Below, piece after piece: positions 25,641 through 34,603 of a stretch of DNA of 64,000 nucleotides (position 1 is its first letter; each line of letters begins with the position of its first letter). The notes beneath the pieces were generated by a model that saw only the letters and a program-made list of their open reading frames with translations, searched no databases and was not told where the DNA came from. This DNA is from an uncultured Myxococcales bacterium (GTDB lineage: Bacteria; Myxococcota_A; UBA9042): contig CAIYWC010000080.1 of assembly GCA_903929795.1 (NCBI GenBank), positions 1 to 64,000 of the forward strand, in the 5' to 3' direction. The translations under genes and the position numbers were made by a program.

Positions 25641-27732
25641 GCGTGTCTTCGACAAACTGCAACTGCCCGCCTGCGCCGGGCGTGTGCGGGAGCGGCTCGG
25701 CCAGGACCGTCGTGTCCAACGGCGTCTGCGCGAGTCGGGCGATCACCGCCTTGCTGTCCGAGTCCACGGCCAGGCTTTGGGCCCAGGCCAAGCGCGCCAT
25801 CGGCTTGGGGTTTTGCCGCAATTGGTGACCCGATCCGAGCGTCGCCGTGACCGGCCACGCCTTGAAGCCGCGCTGCAGGCCCGGGTCGCGGGCGTCGATC
25901 AGGAGCTCCGACACGGCCATTCGGTCCAGCCACGCTGTCGGCGCGCGGATCTGGAAATTCACCGAGTAGCCGTCATTCGGATGGCTCGCGAGCAGATTGC
26001 CGTACCACTTGGCCTCGCGCGTCACGGTGGGCTCGTACCCGCCCGCGACGCGCACGCCCGCGCGACCGCCAAAATCGGCGTGGCGCAGCGCGGCTGAAGT
26101 GGCCAACCGGTGCTGATCCCCGACGGCGCTGACGATGGCCGCAGCGTCCTCCGGCGACCAAGCCACGGCGCTTTGCGGATACTGGAACGCGGCACCGACG
26201 TGCAGGCCACCGAACCAGAGCGCCTCCGCAGTCGCGATGCAGGCAACGACCGGCGTCAGGCGCGCGTGCCAGTCGGGATGGCGCAGCATCCAAGCGGCGA
26301 CCGCAAGCGCGGCGGCCACCGCGAGCAGCTCCGCGCTGACCAGCGGCGAGACCGCGGCAGCTTCACGGGCTTTGGCGTGGATGATATCCGCCCACCAGCC
26401 GCGATCCGTCCGGACCTGCAGCGCCAAAAGCGCCGGCACCGCCGCCAGCGCCAGCAGAGCGAGCGGTCCAAACTGCTGCATCGACGTGGACTTGTGCGGC
26501 ACGGCGACGACCTTGCCTTTGCCGGGCGGCTTGGCCAGCACCAGCGGCGCGGCATCCAGCGGGGCCAAGCCGTCTGCGGCGAGCAGCGCCATCAACGCGA
26601 CCGCCGGCAGCAGCCACCGGCTCGGCACGCGGAACGCGCCAAAGCCCGGGATGAGGTCCACCAGCGTCGCCAGCAGCGGCGAGTCCTTGCCGAGCGACAC
26701 GAGCACGAACAGGCCCACGAACGCGAGCAAGATGCCGCCACGCACGCCCGACCGCAGCGCACCGAGCAGCCCAAACGCCAGACCGACCGCGCCGATCCAC
26801 GCCACGGATTCGTGGTACGCGACGTTGGCGAGGCTCGGCCCCGGCCCGCCCCACACGTGCGGCGCCAGCGCCGTGAGCACGCTGCGCGACGGGGCCGAGA
26901 ACGCGGTGCCCAGCTCCTCGGGCGTCGCCAGCGAACGGCTGAGCTGATCGGCAATCGCAGCGGTCGGCAGCAGTTGGGCCGCCGCCAGCAGCGCCGCGCC
27001 GACACCCGTGACCGCCAGCACCGCGAGCGCCGCGACGGATCCCGGCCAGCGCGCCAGCCCGGTCGCATCCGCCGGCGGATCCGCGTGAGTCACCACATGC
27101 GCGAGCAGCAGCGCCACCAGCCCGGCGCCGCACAGGAAGGTCACCTGCGGATGGCCTGCGAGCACCTGCAGTGCGGTCATCACCGCGGCCAGCAGCGCCA
27201 GCGCCGGACTGCGCAGCCGCCATGCACCCAGCACCGCCGCCCAGAGCCACGGCCACAGCGCCCAGGCCTCCACGAGGCTGACGTGCCCCGCCCATAAGTG
27301 CCCCCACGTCGCGCCCGAGCCCAGCCACACAGCCGTGGACGCCAGCAGCGGCCACACCGACTGCCGAGCGCGCGGTCCCAGATGCACGTGCGCCAGCACC
27401 GCGCCGCCCGCGCCCAGCATCAGCAGGTGCACGATGTACAACATGAGCACGGACGCCTTGCCCGTCAGGAGCGCCACGACCAGGTTCACCGGATACAGCA
27501 GCCCCAGCTGCATCCCGGCGTGGGACGCCACTCCGCCCAGCAGCCAGGGATTCCACACCAGCAGCTCGCCGCGCCGCAGCGCCGCCGCCGCGACGTCGCG
27601 CATCGGCAGCTGATAGCTGAACAAGTCTGCACCGTCGCCCACGTACACGCCGGGCAGCGTCAGCGCCCACAGCAGCGGCAGCGTCATCGCTGCGATCCCG
27701 GCCGCCAAAATGGCTCGACTGCGGTTTGCCAT
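25360..27732 (-). CDS. YfhO-like multi-spanning membrane protein
   Basis: The 790-residue product has about 12 membrane helices. The N-terminal YfhO-family pattern is kept: a periplasmic loop with GDGADLFSYQLPM, then WNPWLLGG and LYPVNL. A C-terminal soluble domain follows (about 590-770, AVLVLRDTLAQGWTATVDG) and a last helix ends the protein. YfhO relatives are GT-C-like proteins implicated in glycosylating lipids or cell-wall polymers. It follows the ArsA-like gene by 24 bases on the same strand and is probably co-transcribed with it. Its last 280 bases overlap the unlikely tail of the comEC frame. Confidence 0.85.
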   Translation of the reverse strand: MANRSRAILAAGIAAMTLPLLWALTLPGVYVGDGADLFSYQLPMRDVAAAALRRGELLVWNPWLLGGVASHAGMQLGLLYPVNLVVALLTGKASVLMLYIVHLLMLGAGGAVLAHVHLGPRARQSVWPLLASTAVWLGSGATWGHLWAGHVSLVEAWALWPWLWAAVLGAWRLRSPALALLAAVMTALQVLAGHPQVTFLCGAGLVALLLAHVVTHADPPADATGLARWPGSVAALAVLAVTGVGAALLAAAQLLPTAAIADQLSRSLATPEELGTAFSAPSRSVLTALAPHVWGGPGPSLANVAYHESVAWIGAVGLAFGLLGALRSGVRGGILLAFVGLFVLVSLGKDSPLLATLVDLIPGFGAFRVPSRWLLPAVALMALLAADGLAPLDAAPLVLAKPPGKGKVVAVPHKSTSMQQFGPLALLALAAVPALLALQVRTDRGWWADIIHAKAREAAAVSPLVSAELLAVAAALAVAAWMLRHPDWHARLTPVVACIATAEALWFGGLHVGAAFQYPQSAVAWSPEDAAAIVSAVGDQHRLATSAALRHADFGGRAGVRVAGGYEPTVTREAKWYGNLLASHPNDGYSVNFQIRAPTAWLDRMAVSELLIDARDPGLQRGFKAWPVTATLGSGHQLRQNPKPMARLAWAQSLAVDSDSKAVIARLAQTPLDTTVLAEPLPHTPGAGGQLQFVEDTPTRVAVQATATAPAVLVLRDTLAQGWTATVDGQTQPIVRADGLFRAVAIPAGQHQVVWQFAAPGLHAGLVVSAVAWLAAIALGIALRRRQKGL

Positions 27733-27756
27733 TGCTTTCCCCCGCTTGCAGCGCGC

Positions 27757-28926
27757 CTAGCCTTCCAGCAGCGCGTCCGTCATGCGAAACAGCCCGGCCA
27801 GCGAGTCGGGTTCATCCGGCGCCCGCGGCACCGGCAGGACCTGCAGGTCGCGCGCCAGCCCGTGCACGGTTTCCACGACGCGCGCGTCCGCCAGTGCGAG
27901 CGTCGCCAGCCGCCGCGCCGCCGCGCCCAACAGCTTCGCCGTTCGCGGCGCCTGAGCATCGTCCCCGCCGATCGCGTCCGGGCCCAGCGCCAGGAGCAGC
28001 GCCTCCAGCTGCGTCTCCAGCTCCGGGCCCGCCGCCGCCGGCGACGTGGGAAACGGCGCCACGCGATTGACGATCCACGTGCCCGCGTACATTTCCTGCT
28101 CCTTGAGCTTCTGGCGCAGGTACCGCGCCTCCTCGGTCGACGTCGCGTCGCACGACGACACAAGCACGAACGCCGTGTCGGGTCCGCGCAACAGTGCCTG
28201 GGTGCGGCGCGCGCCTTCGACAAAACCCTCAAACGTATCGGAAAGATGCGAGAAAAACTGCAGCAGTTCGCTGAACATCTCGACCGACGTGAACCGCGAC
28301 AGCCCGCGCATCACCACGCTGCCGGCGCGAAACGGCCCCGTCCGCAGCTTCTGCGTCGGCTTGAGCAGCAGCTGGAACGCACGCGAGTCGAACAGCCCGA
28401 CAAGCCGGTCCGGCGCGTCCAAAAAGTCCAGGGCGTGCGCCGACGGCGGTGTGTCCAGGACGATCAGGTCCCACTGGCCCGAGGTCGCCGACTCGTACAG
28501 CCGCTCCATCGCCATGTATTCCTGCGTGCCAGCCAGTGTCGTCGAGGCCTGGCGGTAGAACGGGTGGTTCAGGATCGCGTCTCGTGACTCCGGCGTCTTG
28601 GCGTAGCGGCCGACCACGCGGTCAAACGTGCGCTTGACGTCCAGCATCGCCGCGTCCAGCGGTGCCGACACCACGCAGTGCTGCGCGGCAAAATCGGCGA
28701 CCGGAATGCGCTGCACGTTTTCGTCAAATTTCTCCAGCCCCAGCGCGGAAGCCAGCCGCCGGGCCGGGTCCACCGTCAGCACCAGCGTGCGCCGACCCAG
28801 CCGCGCCGCCGCCACGCCGATCGCCGCCGACAGCGTGGTTTTGCCCACGCCGCCCGCGCCGACGACAACGATGACGCGCCTTTCGGCAATGATGTGAGCC
28901 AGTGACAGTGGCACGCGCTTCCCCAA
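27757..28926 (-). CDS. ArsA/Get3-family ATPase
   Basis: This 389-residue P-loop ATPase of the ArsA/Get3 group has the deviant Walker A GAGGVGKTT (23-31) with its signature lysine, a switch I-type DPARRLASALG, and LIVLDTPPSAHALDFL as the Walker B/switch II region. No ArsA-type cysteine triad and no ars genes are present, so arsenite export is unlikely. Myxobacterial relatives are generally uncharacterised. The start is TTG at 28926, or possibly GTG at 28914. It heads the unit with the YfhO-like gene and is divergent from 28984. Confidence 0.88.
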   Translation of the reverse strand: MGKRVPLSLAHIIAERRVIVVVGAGGVGKTTLSAAIGVAAARLGRRTLVLTVDPARRLASALGLEKFDENVQRIPVADFAAQHCVVSAPLDAAMLDVKRTFDRVVGRYAKTPESRDAILNHPFYRQASTTLAGTQEYMAMERLYESATSGQWDLIVLDTPPSAHALDFLDAPDRLVGLFDSRAFQLLLKPTQKLRTGPFRAGSVVMRGLSRFTSVEMFSELLQFFSHLSDTFEGFVEGARRTQALLRGPDTAFVLVSSCDATSTEEARYLRQKLKEQEMYAGTWIVNRVAPFPTSPAAAGPELETQLEALLLALGPDAIGGDDAQAPRTAKLLGAAARRLATLALADARVVETVHGLARDLQVLPVPRAPDEPDSLAGLFRMTDALLEG

Positions 28927-28983
28927 CGCCGACGAGCGGCGCAGACTCGATACACGCTGCCGCCGCAGACGTCAAAGGGCCAG

Positions 28984-29496
28984 ATGCAGACACCGCCGCA
29001 GGAGCACCTTCAGAATTCGCCGGAAACGCCGTATTTTTATGCGGTTGGCGTGCGAAAGTTCGTCGCGTTGTGGCTGGGGTCGCTGGGCTTCTACGGCCTG
29101 CACTGGTTCCATGCGCACTGGCGCGTGATCCGCGATCGCACCGCTGGCGACTTCAAGCCGTGGCAGCGCACACTGCTGGCTGGCTCGTGGTGCGAGCCGC
29201 TGCTGGCGCAGTTCGTGGAGGCGGCCGACGGTGCCAAGCCATTCAAGCCGCGCACGCGCGCTGTGCTGTGGCTGGCGCTGACGGCGACGCTGCTGCTGGG
29301 ACCGCCGCTGAGCCTGCTGTGCCCGTTCGCGTTCCTGCCGCTGGTCGCGGCGCAGCAGCTGGCGAATCAAGTCGCGGCGGTGCGGACGCCGGGAGCGGAC
29401 GCGAACACGCGCGTCCGCGGTGGCGAATGGCTGGTGCTGCTGCCACTGGCGGCGGTGATCGCGTTTGGCGTTGGGCTGCTGGCCGGCCGGTTGTAG
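28984..29496 (+). CDS. Small membrane protein of unknown function
   Basis: The 170-residue product has an aromatic amphipathic segment (LWLGSLGFYGLHWFHAHWRVIRD) near residues 29-52, in pieces like DUF4234-type proteins, and two strong membrane helices (about 96-115 and 148-168). There is no signal peptide and no catalytic motif. The YFYAVG-RKFVALWL opening followed by a Trp/His-rich helix is the only distinctive feature. The ribosome site is weak (AGGG). It is divergent from the ArsA-like gene and 78 bases before the esterase. Confidence 0.65.
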   Translation: MQTPPQEHLQNSPETPYFYAVGVRKFVALWLGSLGFYGLHWFHAHWRVIRDRTAGDFKPWQRTLLAGSWCEPLLAQFVEAADGAKPFKPRTRAVLWLALTATLLLGPPLSLLCPFAFLPLVAAQQLANQVAAVRTPGADANTRVRGGEWLVLLPLAAVIAFGVGLLAGRL

Positions 29497-29574
29497 CGCT
29501 CGGGCACGACTGCGGGCAAAACCTTTGCGCCACGCGCCATTCGCAGTATCGTCGCGTCTCCACACGAGGCCCGC

Positions 29575-30630
29575 ATGTCCGCTGCCGAATTCAACGTCAA
29601 AGGTCGCATCGAGGCCTTCCTCGCCCACCGCATCTTGCGCCTGCCGCCAGGGTTCGTCGCGTGGCTGCTGGGCAAACGGCGGCGCATCGTCAACGGCGTG
29701 GCGCTGGACCCGACCGTGCAGCTCAGCCTCGACCTGTTCAAGCTGACCGGCCGACCGACCATGGACCAGTTGGGCCCGGAAGCCGCGCGTCTGGAATTCG
29801 CCAAGCTGGTGCCGATCGCCGACTTGGCGCCGCGGCCGTTGCTGGACGTGCAAAACCGCACGATCCCCGGGCCAGGCGGGCCGATTCCGATCCGCATCTA
29901 CCGCGACAAGCCCGGCATCCGGCCGGCGGTGGTCTTTGTGCACGGCGGCGGCTTCGTGGTCGGCAATCTGGACACGCACGACCCGCCGCTGCGGGAGTTG
30001 GCGCATCAGAGCGGCTGCGTCGTCATCGCCGTGGACTACCGGCTGGCGCCCGAGCACCCGTTTCCCGCTGCGCTGGACGATGCGCTGGCGGCGCTGGCAT
30101 GGGTGCAGAAAAATGCCCGCGCGCTGCAGCTTCAGGGCGACAAGATCGCGATGGGCGGCGACAGTGCCGGCGGCAACCTGACGGCGGCGGTGTGCCATGA
30201 ACTGCGCCGCACCGGCGGCCAGCTGCCGGCGGCCCAGGTGCTCATCTACCCGGCCACCGACATGCACAACCTGGCACCGTCGCGCGAGACCTACGCGCAG
30301 GGGTATTTTCTTGATCGCGGGCTGATCGACATGTTCGTGCGCGCGTACGCGCCGGCGCCTGGGCAGACTGCCGATCCGCGGGTCTCGCCGCTCCTGTCGG
30401 TGGATTTCACCGGCCAACCGCCAGCGCTGCTGATAACCGCCGGTTTTGACCCGTTGCAAGACGAAGGCCTTGCGTATGGCCGCAAGCTGGAGGTCGCAGG
30501 CTGCAAGGTCGCGTTCCTGCATTTTCCCCAGCAAATTCATGGTGTATTCGGCATGGCCGGCGCGGTGGATGACGGCCGGTTGGCGATCGCCGCTTGCGCG
30601 CGATTCCTGCGCGAGACGCTCGGCGGTTGA
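29575..30630 (+). CDS. Alpha/beta hydrolase, hormone-sensitive-lipase family
   Basis: This 351-residue esterase or lipase has the oxyanion motif HGGGF (123-127), the nucleophile Ser197 in GGDSAGGN, VDYRLAPEHPFPAALDD in the cap-side loop, the catalytic Asp in FDPLQDEG and the His in QIHGVFGM. All HSL-family elements are present. There is no signal peptide, so it acts in the cytoplasm on a short-chain or acyl ester that cannot be specified. GAGG lies five bases before ATG 29575. Confidence 0.93.
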   Translation: MSAAEFNVKGRIEAFLAHRILRLPPGFVAWLLGKRRRIVNGVALDPTVQLSLDLFKLTGRPTMDQLGPEAARLEFAKLVPIADLAPRPLLDVQNRTIPGPGGPIPIRIYRDKPGIRPAVVFVHGGGFVVGNLDTHDPPLRELAHQSGCVVIAVDYRLAPEHPFPAALDDALAALAWVQKNARALQLQGDKIAMGGDSAGGNLTAAVCHELRRTGGQLPAAQVLIYPATDMHNLAPSRETYAQGYFLDRGLIDMFVRAYAPAPGQTADPRVSPLLSVDFTGQPPALLITAGFDPLQDEGLAYGRKLEVAGCKVAFLHFPQQIHGVFGMAGAVDDGRLAIAACARFLRETLGG

Positions 30631-30782
30631 CGCTGAACGCAGCGGCAATTCTGTGTCGAAACGTCAAAATTGCCAGCCCGTCGCGACTTTTGCGTTGACG
30701 CCGCGAGGCCGCTGGCCCAATCTCCCTGCCGCTTGGCGCCGGCGCGCGGCGGGCGGCCTTTCCACTTCCGATCTGGATTTTC

Positions 30783-32246
30783 ATGCGTACTTTCAAGGTC
30801 TTGACTCACTTCCTGGCGGTCGCAGCTTGTGGCGCTCTCTGCGTTGCATGTGGCACCGATGACGCTGCAACCACGGCAACCGGGGCAGACGACGCGGCGA
30901 CCGACAACGATCTTGGCGCCCTGGACGCTGCGGACGGCACCGCGGACGCGGCGGGAACCGACGATGCGGCGGACGCGGTCACCGAAGACACGGCCGCGGA
31001 CATCGCCTACAGCGATGCGCCGTTCGAAACCGCGAGCCACAACGCCTTGCCGCAGCTGGTTTTTGGCGGTGTCGGCGTGCTGCACAATCCGCAGATCGTG
31101 ACGGTGACCTTCGCCAACGACCCGCTCGCTGACCAGTTCGAGGTGTTCGGCGCGCAAATCCAGAAGACGCAATGGTGGGCGTCCTGGTCGGCGGGCTACT
31201 GCTCCTCGGCGGGCAAGTGCATCGGCACGGGCGGGTCGGACAAGGTACGGCTCGGCGTGACGGCGGCCAAGAGCTACACGGACACGACGGCCGATCCGGC
31301 GGATCCGACCAAGCCGTACGCTGCGTCATCGATTCAGCAGTTCATCGCCAACCAGCTGGACGCCGCGACGTTGCCTGCCCCGGTGACGGACACGGTGTAC
31401 GTGATCTACTTTCCGCAGGGCACGCAGATCTCGCTGGCTGGCGGCCCGGGCCAGCCCGTATCCAAGAGCTGCCAAGCCTTTGGCGGCTATCACCATTCCT
31501 TGCCGTATGGCGGCCGGCAGGTGGCATACGCGGTCCTGCCCGAGTGCAAAAACGGCGATCCGGGCATGACGCAAGTGGAGAGCGTCCTCTTTTCAGCGAG
31601 CCACGAGATTGCCGAGTCGGCGACGGACCCGTACACGAACCCGAACGCTCAGGCGTCGCCTTATGGCGGATACAACATCAATGTCGAGGACTTGAACGTG
31701 CTCGCTTGGGTCTTCGCGCTCGGCGGCGGTGAAGTCGGCGATCTGTGCCCGAACCTGCCGTACGGCGGCTTTGGCTATGCAACGACGACCGACACGACGC
31801 CGCAGTACAAGGTCACGCGCGTGTGGAGCAACGTCGCGGCGAAGGCGAACCACAACCCGTGCGTGCCGGCGGATCCCGGCCCGTACTTCAACATGGCGCC
31901 GGAGAAGAACAAAGGCACCGACGTGAACATCGAGCTGGGCCAGAGCAAGACGATCGCGCTACATGCGTTTTCGGACATGAAGGTGCAGCCGTGGACGGTC
32001 ACGGCCATCGACATCGACTCGTTCCAAGGCGGCGGCACGCCTTTGACCTTTGATTTCAACGGTCAGTCGTCGGTGACGGTGAACAACGGCGACATCGTGA
32101 ACATGACCATCACGCGCGATTACAACGCCCAGCCCGCGCAGGCGTATGGCGCGATTGCGATGATCATGTCGACGTCCGCGGACGGCCAGTCGACGAACTA
32201 CTGGCCGATTTGGTCGTACACGCAAAAAGAGCTGACCGGCAAGTAG
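30783..32246 (+). CDS. Lipoprotein with HExxE motif (putative metal site)
   Basis: This 487-residue lipoprotein (lipobox CVAC, Cys23) has an Asp/Ala-rich spacer (about 25-80). The domain after it contains SASHEIAESATDPYTNP, with His274 and Glu275. This HEIAE-ATDP context recurs in secreted proteins of bacteria and fungi that look like degenerate zincins, but lacks a standard third ligand, so peptidase activity is only possible. Six Cys outside the lipobox may form disulfides. The C-terminal part is beta-rich. Upstream is TTGACG (30695-30700) with no convincing -10 box. It converges on pyrE with 12 bases between the stops. Confidence 0.75.
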   Translation: MRTFKVLTHFLAVAACGALCVACGTDDAATTATGADDAATDNDLGALDAADGTADAAGTDDAADAVTEDTAADIAYSDAPFETASHNALPQLVFGGVGVLHNPQIVTVTFANDPLADQFEVFGAQIQKTQWWASWSAGYCSSAGKCIGTGGSDKVRLGVTAAKSYTDTTADPADPTKPYAASSIQQFIANQLDAATLPAPVTDTVYVIYFPQGTQISLAGGPGQPVSKSCQAFGGYHHSLPYGGRQVAYAVLPECKNGDPGMTQVESVLFSASHEIAESATDPYTNPNAQASPYGGYNINVEDLNVLAWVFALGGGEVGDLCPNLPYGGFGYATTTDTTPQYKVTRVWSNVAAKANHNPCVPADPGPYFNMAPEKNKGTDVNIELGQSKTIALHAFSDMKVQPWTVTAIDIDSFQGGGTPLTFDFNGQSSVTVNNGDIVNMTITRDYNAQPAQAYGAIAMIMSTSADGQSTNYWPIWSYTQKELTGK

Positions 32247-32258
32247 GCGCCGGACCGG

Positions 32259-32858
32259 CTACTGCGCCGCCACTTCCGCCTTCGCGTGCGCGACCGCGGC
32301 GTGCATGCGCGTCAGCAACTCCGTGCGCGTCACCAGCACGTGGACTTCCACGCCGTGGGCCTCAATCGCCTCGCGGCCGCCTTCCTCGCGGTCCACCAGA
32401 ATCAGCGCGTGTTCCACGATGTGGCCGGCCTGGCGGATGCGGTCGATTGCCTTGATGGTCGAGCCGCCTGTCGTGATCACGTCATCGATGACTGCGACAT
32501 GCGAGTGCGGCGCCAAGTCGCCTTCCAGCCACTGCTCCGTGCCGTGCTTTTTGGGCTCTTTGCGCACGACAAACGCGTTGAGCGGATGCGATCGGCTGTG
32601 GCTGTGCATCGCGATTGCGTTGGCAATCGGGTCCGCGCCGAGCGTCAGGCCGCCGACCGCGGCCAGACGAAACGGCTTGAGCGCCTCGTAGCCCAGCGCG
32701 CCGATGACGTTCAAGCCTTCCGCCTGGAGTGTCACCGGCTTGCAATTGACGTAGTACGGCGACGTCCCGCCCGAGGCGAGGATAAACGGCGGGTTTTCAC
32801 GCACTTGAAACGAGTGCAGCAAGAGAAGCTCAATCAACCGGTCTTTGCGCAAATCCAT
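32259..32858 (-). CDS. pyrE: Orotate phosphoribosyltransferase
   Basis: PyrE joins orotate and PRPP to give OMP in pyrimidine synthesis. The 199-residue product has the N-terminal LASGGTSPYYVNCK, a FVVRKEPKKHGT lysine-rich loop and the PRPP motif VAVIDDVITTGGSTIKAI. ATG 32858 was chosen; a TTG six codons earlier is possible, but GGAG is about ten bases from the ATG. It is a single gene convergent with the lipoprotein at 30783. Confidence 0.95.
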   Translation of the reverse strand: MDLRKDRLIELLLLHSFQVRENPPFILASGGTSPYYVNCKPVTLQAEGLNVIGALGYEALKPFRLAAVGGLTLGADPIANAIAMHSHSRSHPLNAFVVRKEPKKHGTEQWLEGDLAPHSHVAVIDDVITTGGSTIKAIDRIRQAGHIVEHALILVDREEGGREAIEAHGVEVHVLVTRTELLTRMHAAVAHAKAEVAAQ

Positions 32859-32956
32859 GAGGGGCGTCTCCGGCAAGCGTCAAGGCTCGCAGGTCGACGT
32901 ATACCGGTCTCCGTGCGGCGCGTCGAGTGGGAACCGGACGTGGGGAAGTTCACTTC

Positions 32957-32993
32957 GCTGCGGATGACAGGCGCTTGCTCTCGAACTGCGGCC
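32957..32993 (-). repeat. Dispersed intergenic repeat, partial copy D
   Basis: Read on the minus strand this matches the first third of copy A: GTTCGAGA-CAA-CGCCT-TCATCCGC-GCG. The rest of the element is missing. It lies in the 230-base gap between pyrE and pstB. Confidence 0.5.
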
Positions 32994-33011
32994 ACTGCGC
33001 GTAGCCCGGAC

Positions 33012-33051
33012 CTGTCGCGTCCGCGTCATCGCGCTGTCACACAGCCTGCAC
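33012..33051 (+). promoter_or_regulatory. Candidate PHO box array upstream of pstB
   Basis: Four blocks recur every 11 bases: CTGTCGC (33012), GCGTCAT (33023), CTGTCAC (33034) and CCTGCAC (33045). PhoB half-sites have consensus CTGTCAT at 11-base spacing. The first three blocks match at 5, 5 and 6 of 7 positions and the last is poor. The array lies 52-80 bases before pstB, and a PhoB/PhoR pair is encoded at 52.7-54.7 kb. Confidence 0.45.
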
Positions 33052-33091
33052 AAACTGCGGCGGCCCGCTACCAGGGCAGTGGAGCCTCGCG

Positions 33092-33865
33092 ATGGCGCTC
33101 AAACCCGGCGATACCGCGCGCATCACGGTGCAGGATTTGTCGTTTTTCTACGGCAATACCCGGGTGTTGCACGACAACTGCCTCGACATCGCCGACAAGC
33201 GCATCACCGCGTTCATCGGCCCATCCGGCTGCGGCAAGTCCACGCACATTCGCACGTACAACCGCATGTTTGCGCTCTACCCGGGCCAGCGCGCCACCGG
33301 CAGCGTCCAGCTGGGCGACGTCAACGTCCTGGATCCCAAGGCCATTCACGACATCGCGCTGCGCAGCCGCGTGGGCATGGTGTTCCAAAAACCGACGCCG
33401 TTTCCAATGGCTATCTTCGACAACGTCGCCTTTGGCCTGAAATTGCTGGGAATTTCCGGCGCTGAGCTGGAGGACCGCGTCGTCGCGGCGCTCAAGAACG
33501 CGGCGCTCTGGGACGAGGTCAAGGACCGGCTCAAGGAGTCCGGGCTGATGCTCTCGGGCGGCCAGCAGCAGCGGCTGTGCATCGCGCGCGCGCTGGCAGT
33601 GGAGCCCGACGTGCTGCTGCTGGACGAGCCGGCGTCCGCGCTGGATCCGATCGCGACTGCGCGCATCGAGGAGCTGGTCCAGGAAATGCGCGGCCGGTAC
33701 ACGGTCGTCATCGTCACGCACAACCTGCAGCAAGCGGCGCGCGTCAGTGATTACACGACGTTTTTCTACCTCGGCCGCGTCATCGAGCACGGCCCGACGG
33801 ACCTGATTTTCACACGGCCGACCGAGCAGCGGACCGAGGACTACATCACCGGCCGGTTTGGCTAG
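33092..33865 (+). CDS. pstB: Phosphate ABC transporter ATP-binding protein
   Basis: PstB powers high-affinity phosphate import through PstCA. The 257-residue ATPase has Walker [10 protein letters not shown] (43-51), [17 protein letters not shown] as the Pst-type Q-loop region, the signature [15 protein letters not shown] and Walker [14 protein letters not shown] lies seven bases before ATG 33092. The usual pstS, pstC and pstA are not adjacent, so only the ATPase and PhoU are here. It is followed after nine bases by phoU. Confidence 0.95.
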   Translation: MALKPGDTARITVQDLSFFYGNTRVLHDNCLDIADKRITAFIGPSGCGKSTHIRTYNRMFALYPGQRATGSVQLGDVNVLDPKAIHDIALRSRVGMVFQKPTPFPMAIFDNVAFGLKLLGISGAELEDRVVAALKNAALWDEVKDRLKESGLMLSGGQQQRLCIARALAVEPDVLLLDEPASALDPIATARIEELVQEMRGRYTVVIVTHNLQQAARVSDYTTFFYLGRVIEHGPTDLIFTRPTEQRTEDYITGRFG

Positions 33866-33874
33866 GAGGCGCCC

Positions 33875-34549
33875 ATGATGCACACGGACCGCACGTACGA
33901 GGCTGAGCTGCTGGCGCTGCGCGACCGGCTTGTCGACATGGTCGGCCAGGTCGAGTTGATGGTGACCGAAGCGGTGAAAGCCGTGGTCGAGCGCGACGCC
34001 CAGCTGGCCCGCGAGACGATACGCCTGGACCGCCGCGTGAACCGCGCGGAGGTCGAGATCGACGAGGCGTGCATGCTGCTGCTGGCGCGGCGCCAGCCGG
34101 TGGCGTCCGACCTGCGGCTTGTGACGACGGCGCTGAAGATGGTGACGGACATCGAGCGGATCGGCGACGTGGCCGTGAACTTGTGTGAGCGTGCGCTGGA
34201 TCTGGCGGGGGAGCCGCCGATTCCGGTGATCGACGAGGCGCTGCAAGCACTGGGCCTGCTGGCGGCGGCGATGTTGCGCAAGGCGATCGAGGCCTTCGCC
34301 GAGCGCGATGCCGAAAAGGCCGAGGTCGTGCTGGACATGGACGACGACGCGGACGAGCGCTACCACCAGATCGTGCGGGCGCTGGCGCAGCGGATCCGCG
34401 ACGATCCGGACAAGGTCGAGCAAAACGTCGCGCTGCAATCGGCGGCCAAGCAGTTGGAGCGGATCGGCGACCACGCGACGAACCTGGCGGAGCAGGTGAT
34501 CCTGCTGGTGCGCGGCCAGGACTTGCGCCACCAGGGCAAACTGGCGTGA
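33875..34549 (+). CDS. phoU: Phosphate uptake regulator PhoU
   Basis: PhoU is a cytoplasmic six-helix protein that links Pst transport to PhoR signalling. The 224-residue product has two PhoU helical repeats, with the metal-binding-type motifs ERIGDVAVN and ERIGDHATNLAE, one in each half, at normal length. GGAGG lies five bases before the ATG and only nine bases after pstB. The PhoR/PhoB homologues it would signal through are about 18 kb away in this window. Confidence 0.95.
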   Translation: MMHTDRTYEAELLALRDRLVDMVGQVELMVTEAVKAVVERDAQLARETIRLDRRVNRAEVEIDEACMLLLARRQPVASDLRLVTTALKMVTDIERIGDVAVNLCERALDLAGEPPIPVIDEALQALGLLAAAMLRKAIEAFAERDAEKAEVVLDMDDDADERYHQIVRALAQRIRDDPDKVEQNVALQSAAKQLERIGDHATNLAEQVILLVRGQDLRHQGKLA

Positions 34550-34603
34550 GCGATTGACGTTTTTCGGCCGCGATCCCACCATCACACGGGCACTGAGGTG
34601 GCG

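Noticed and set aside
27757-28926. Arsenite efflux ATPase
   Set aside because: There is no arsenic-binding cysteine triad and no arsB, arsC or arsR nearby; only the ATPase family is shared.
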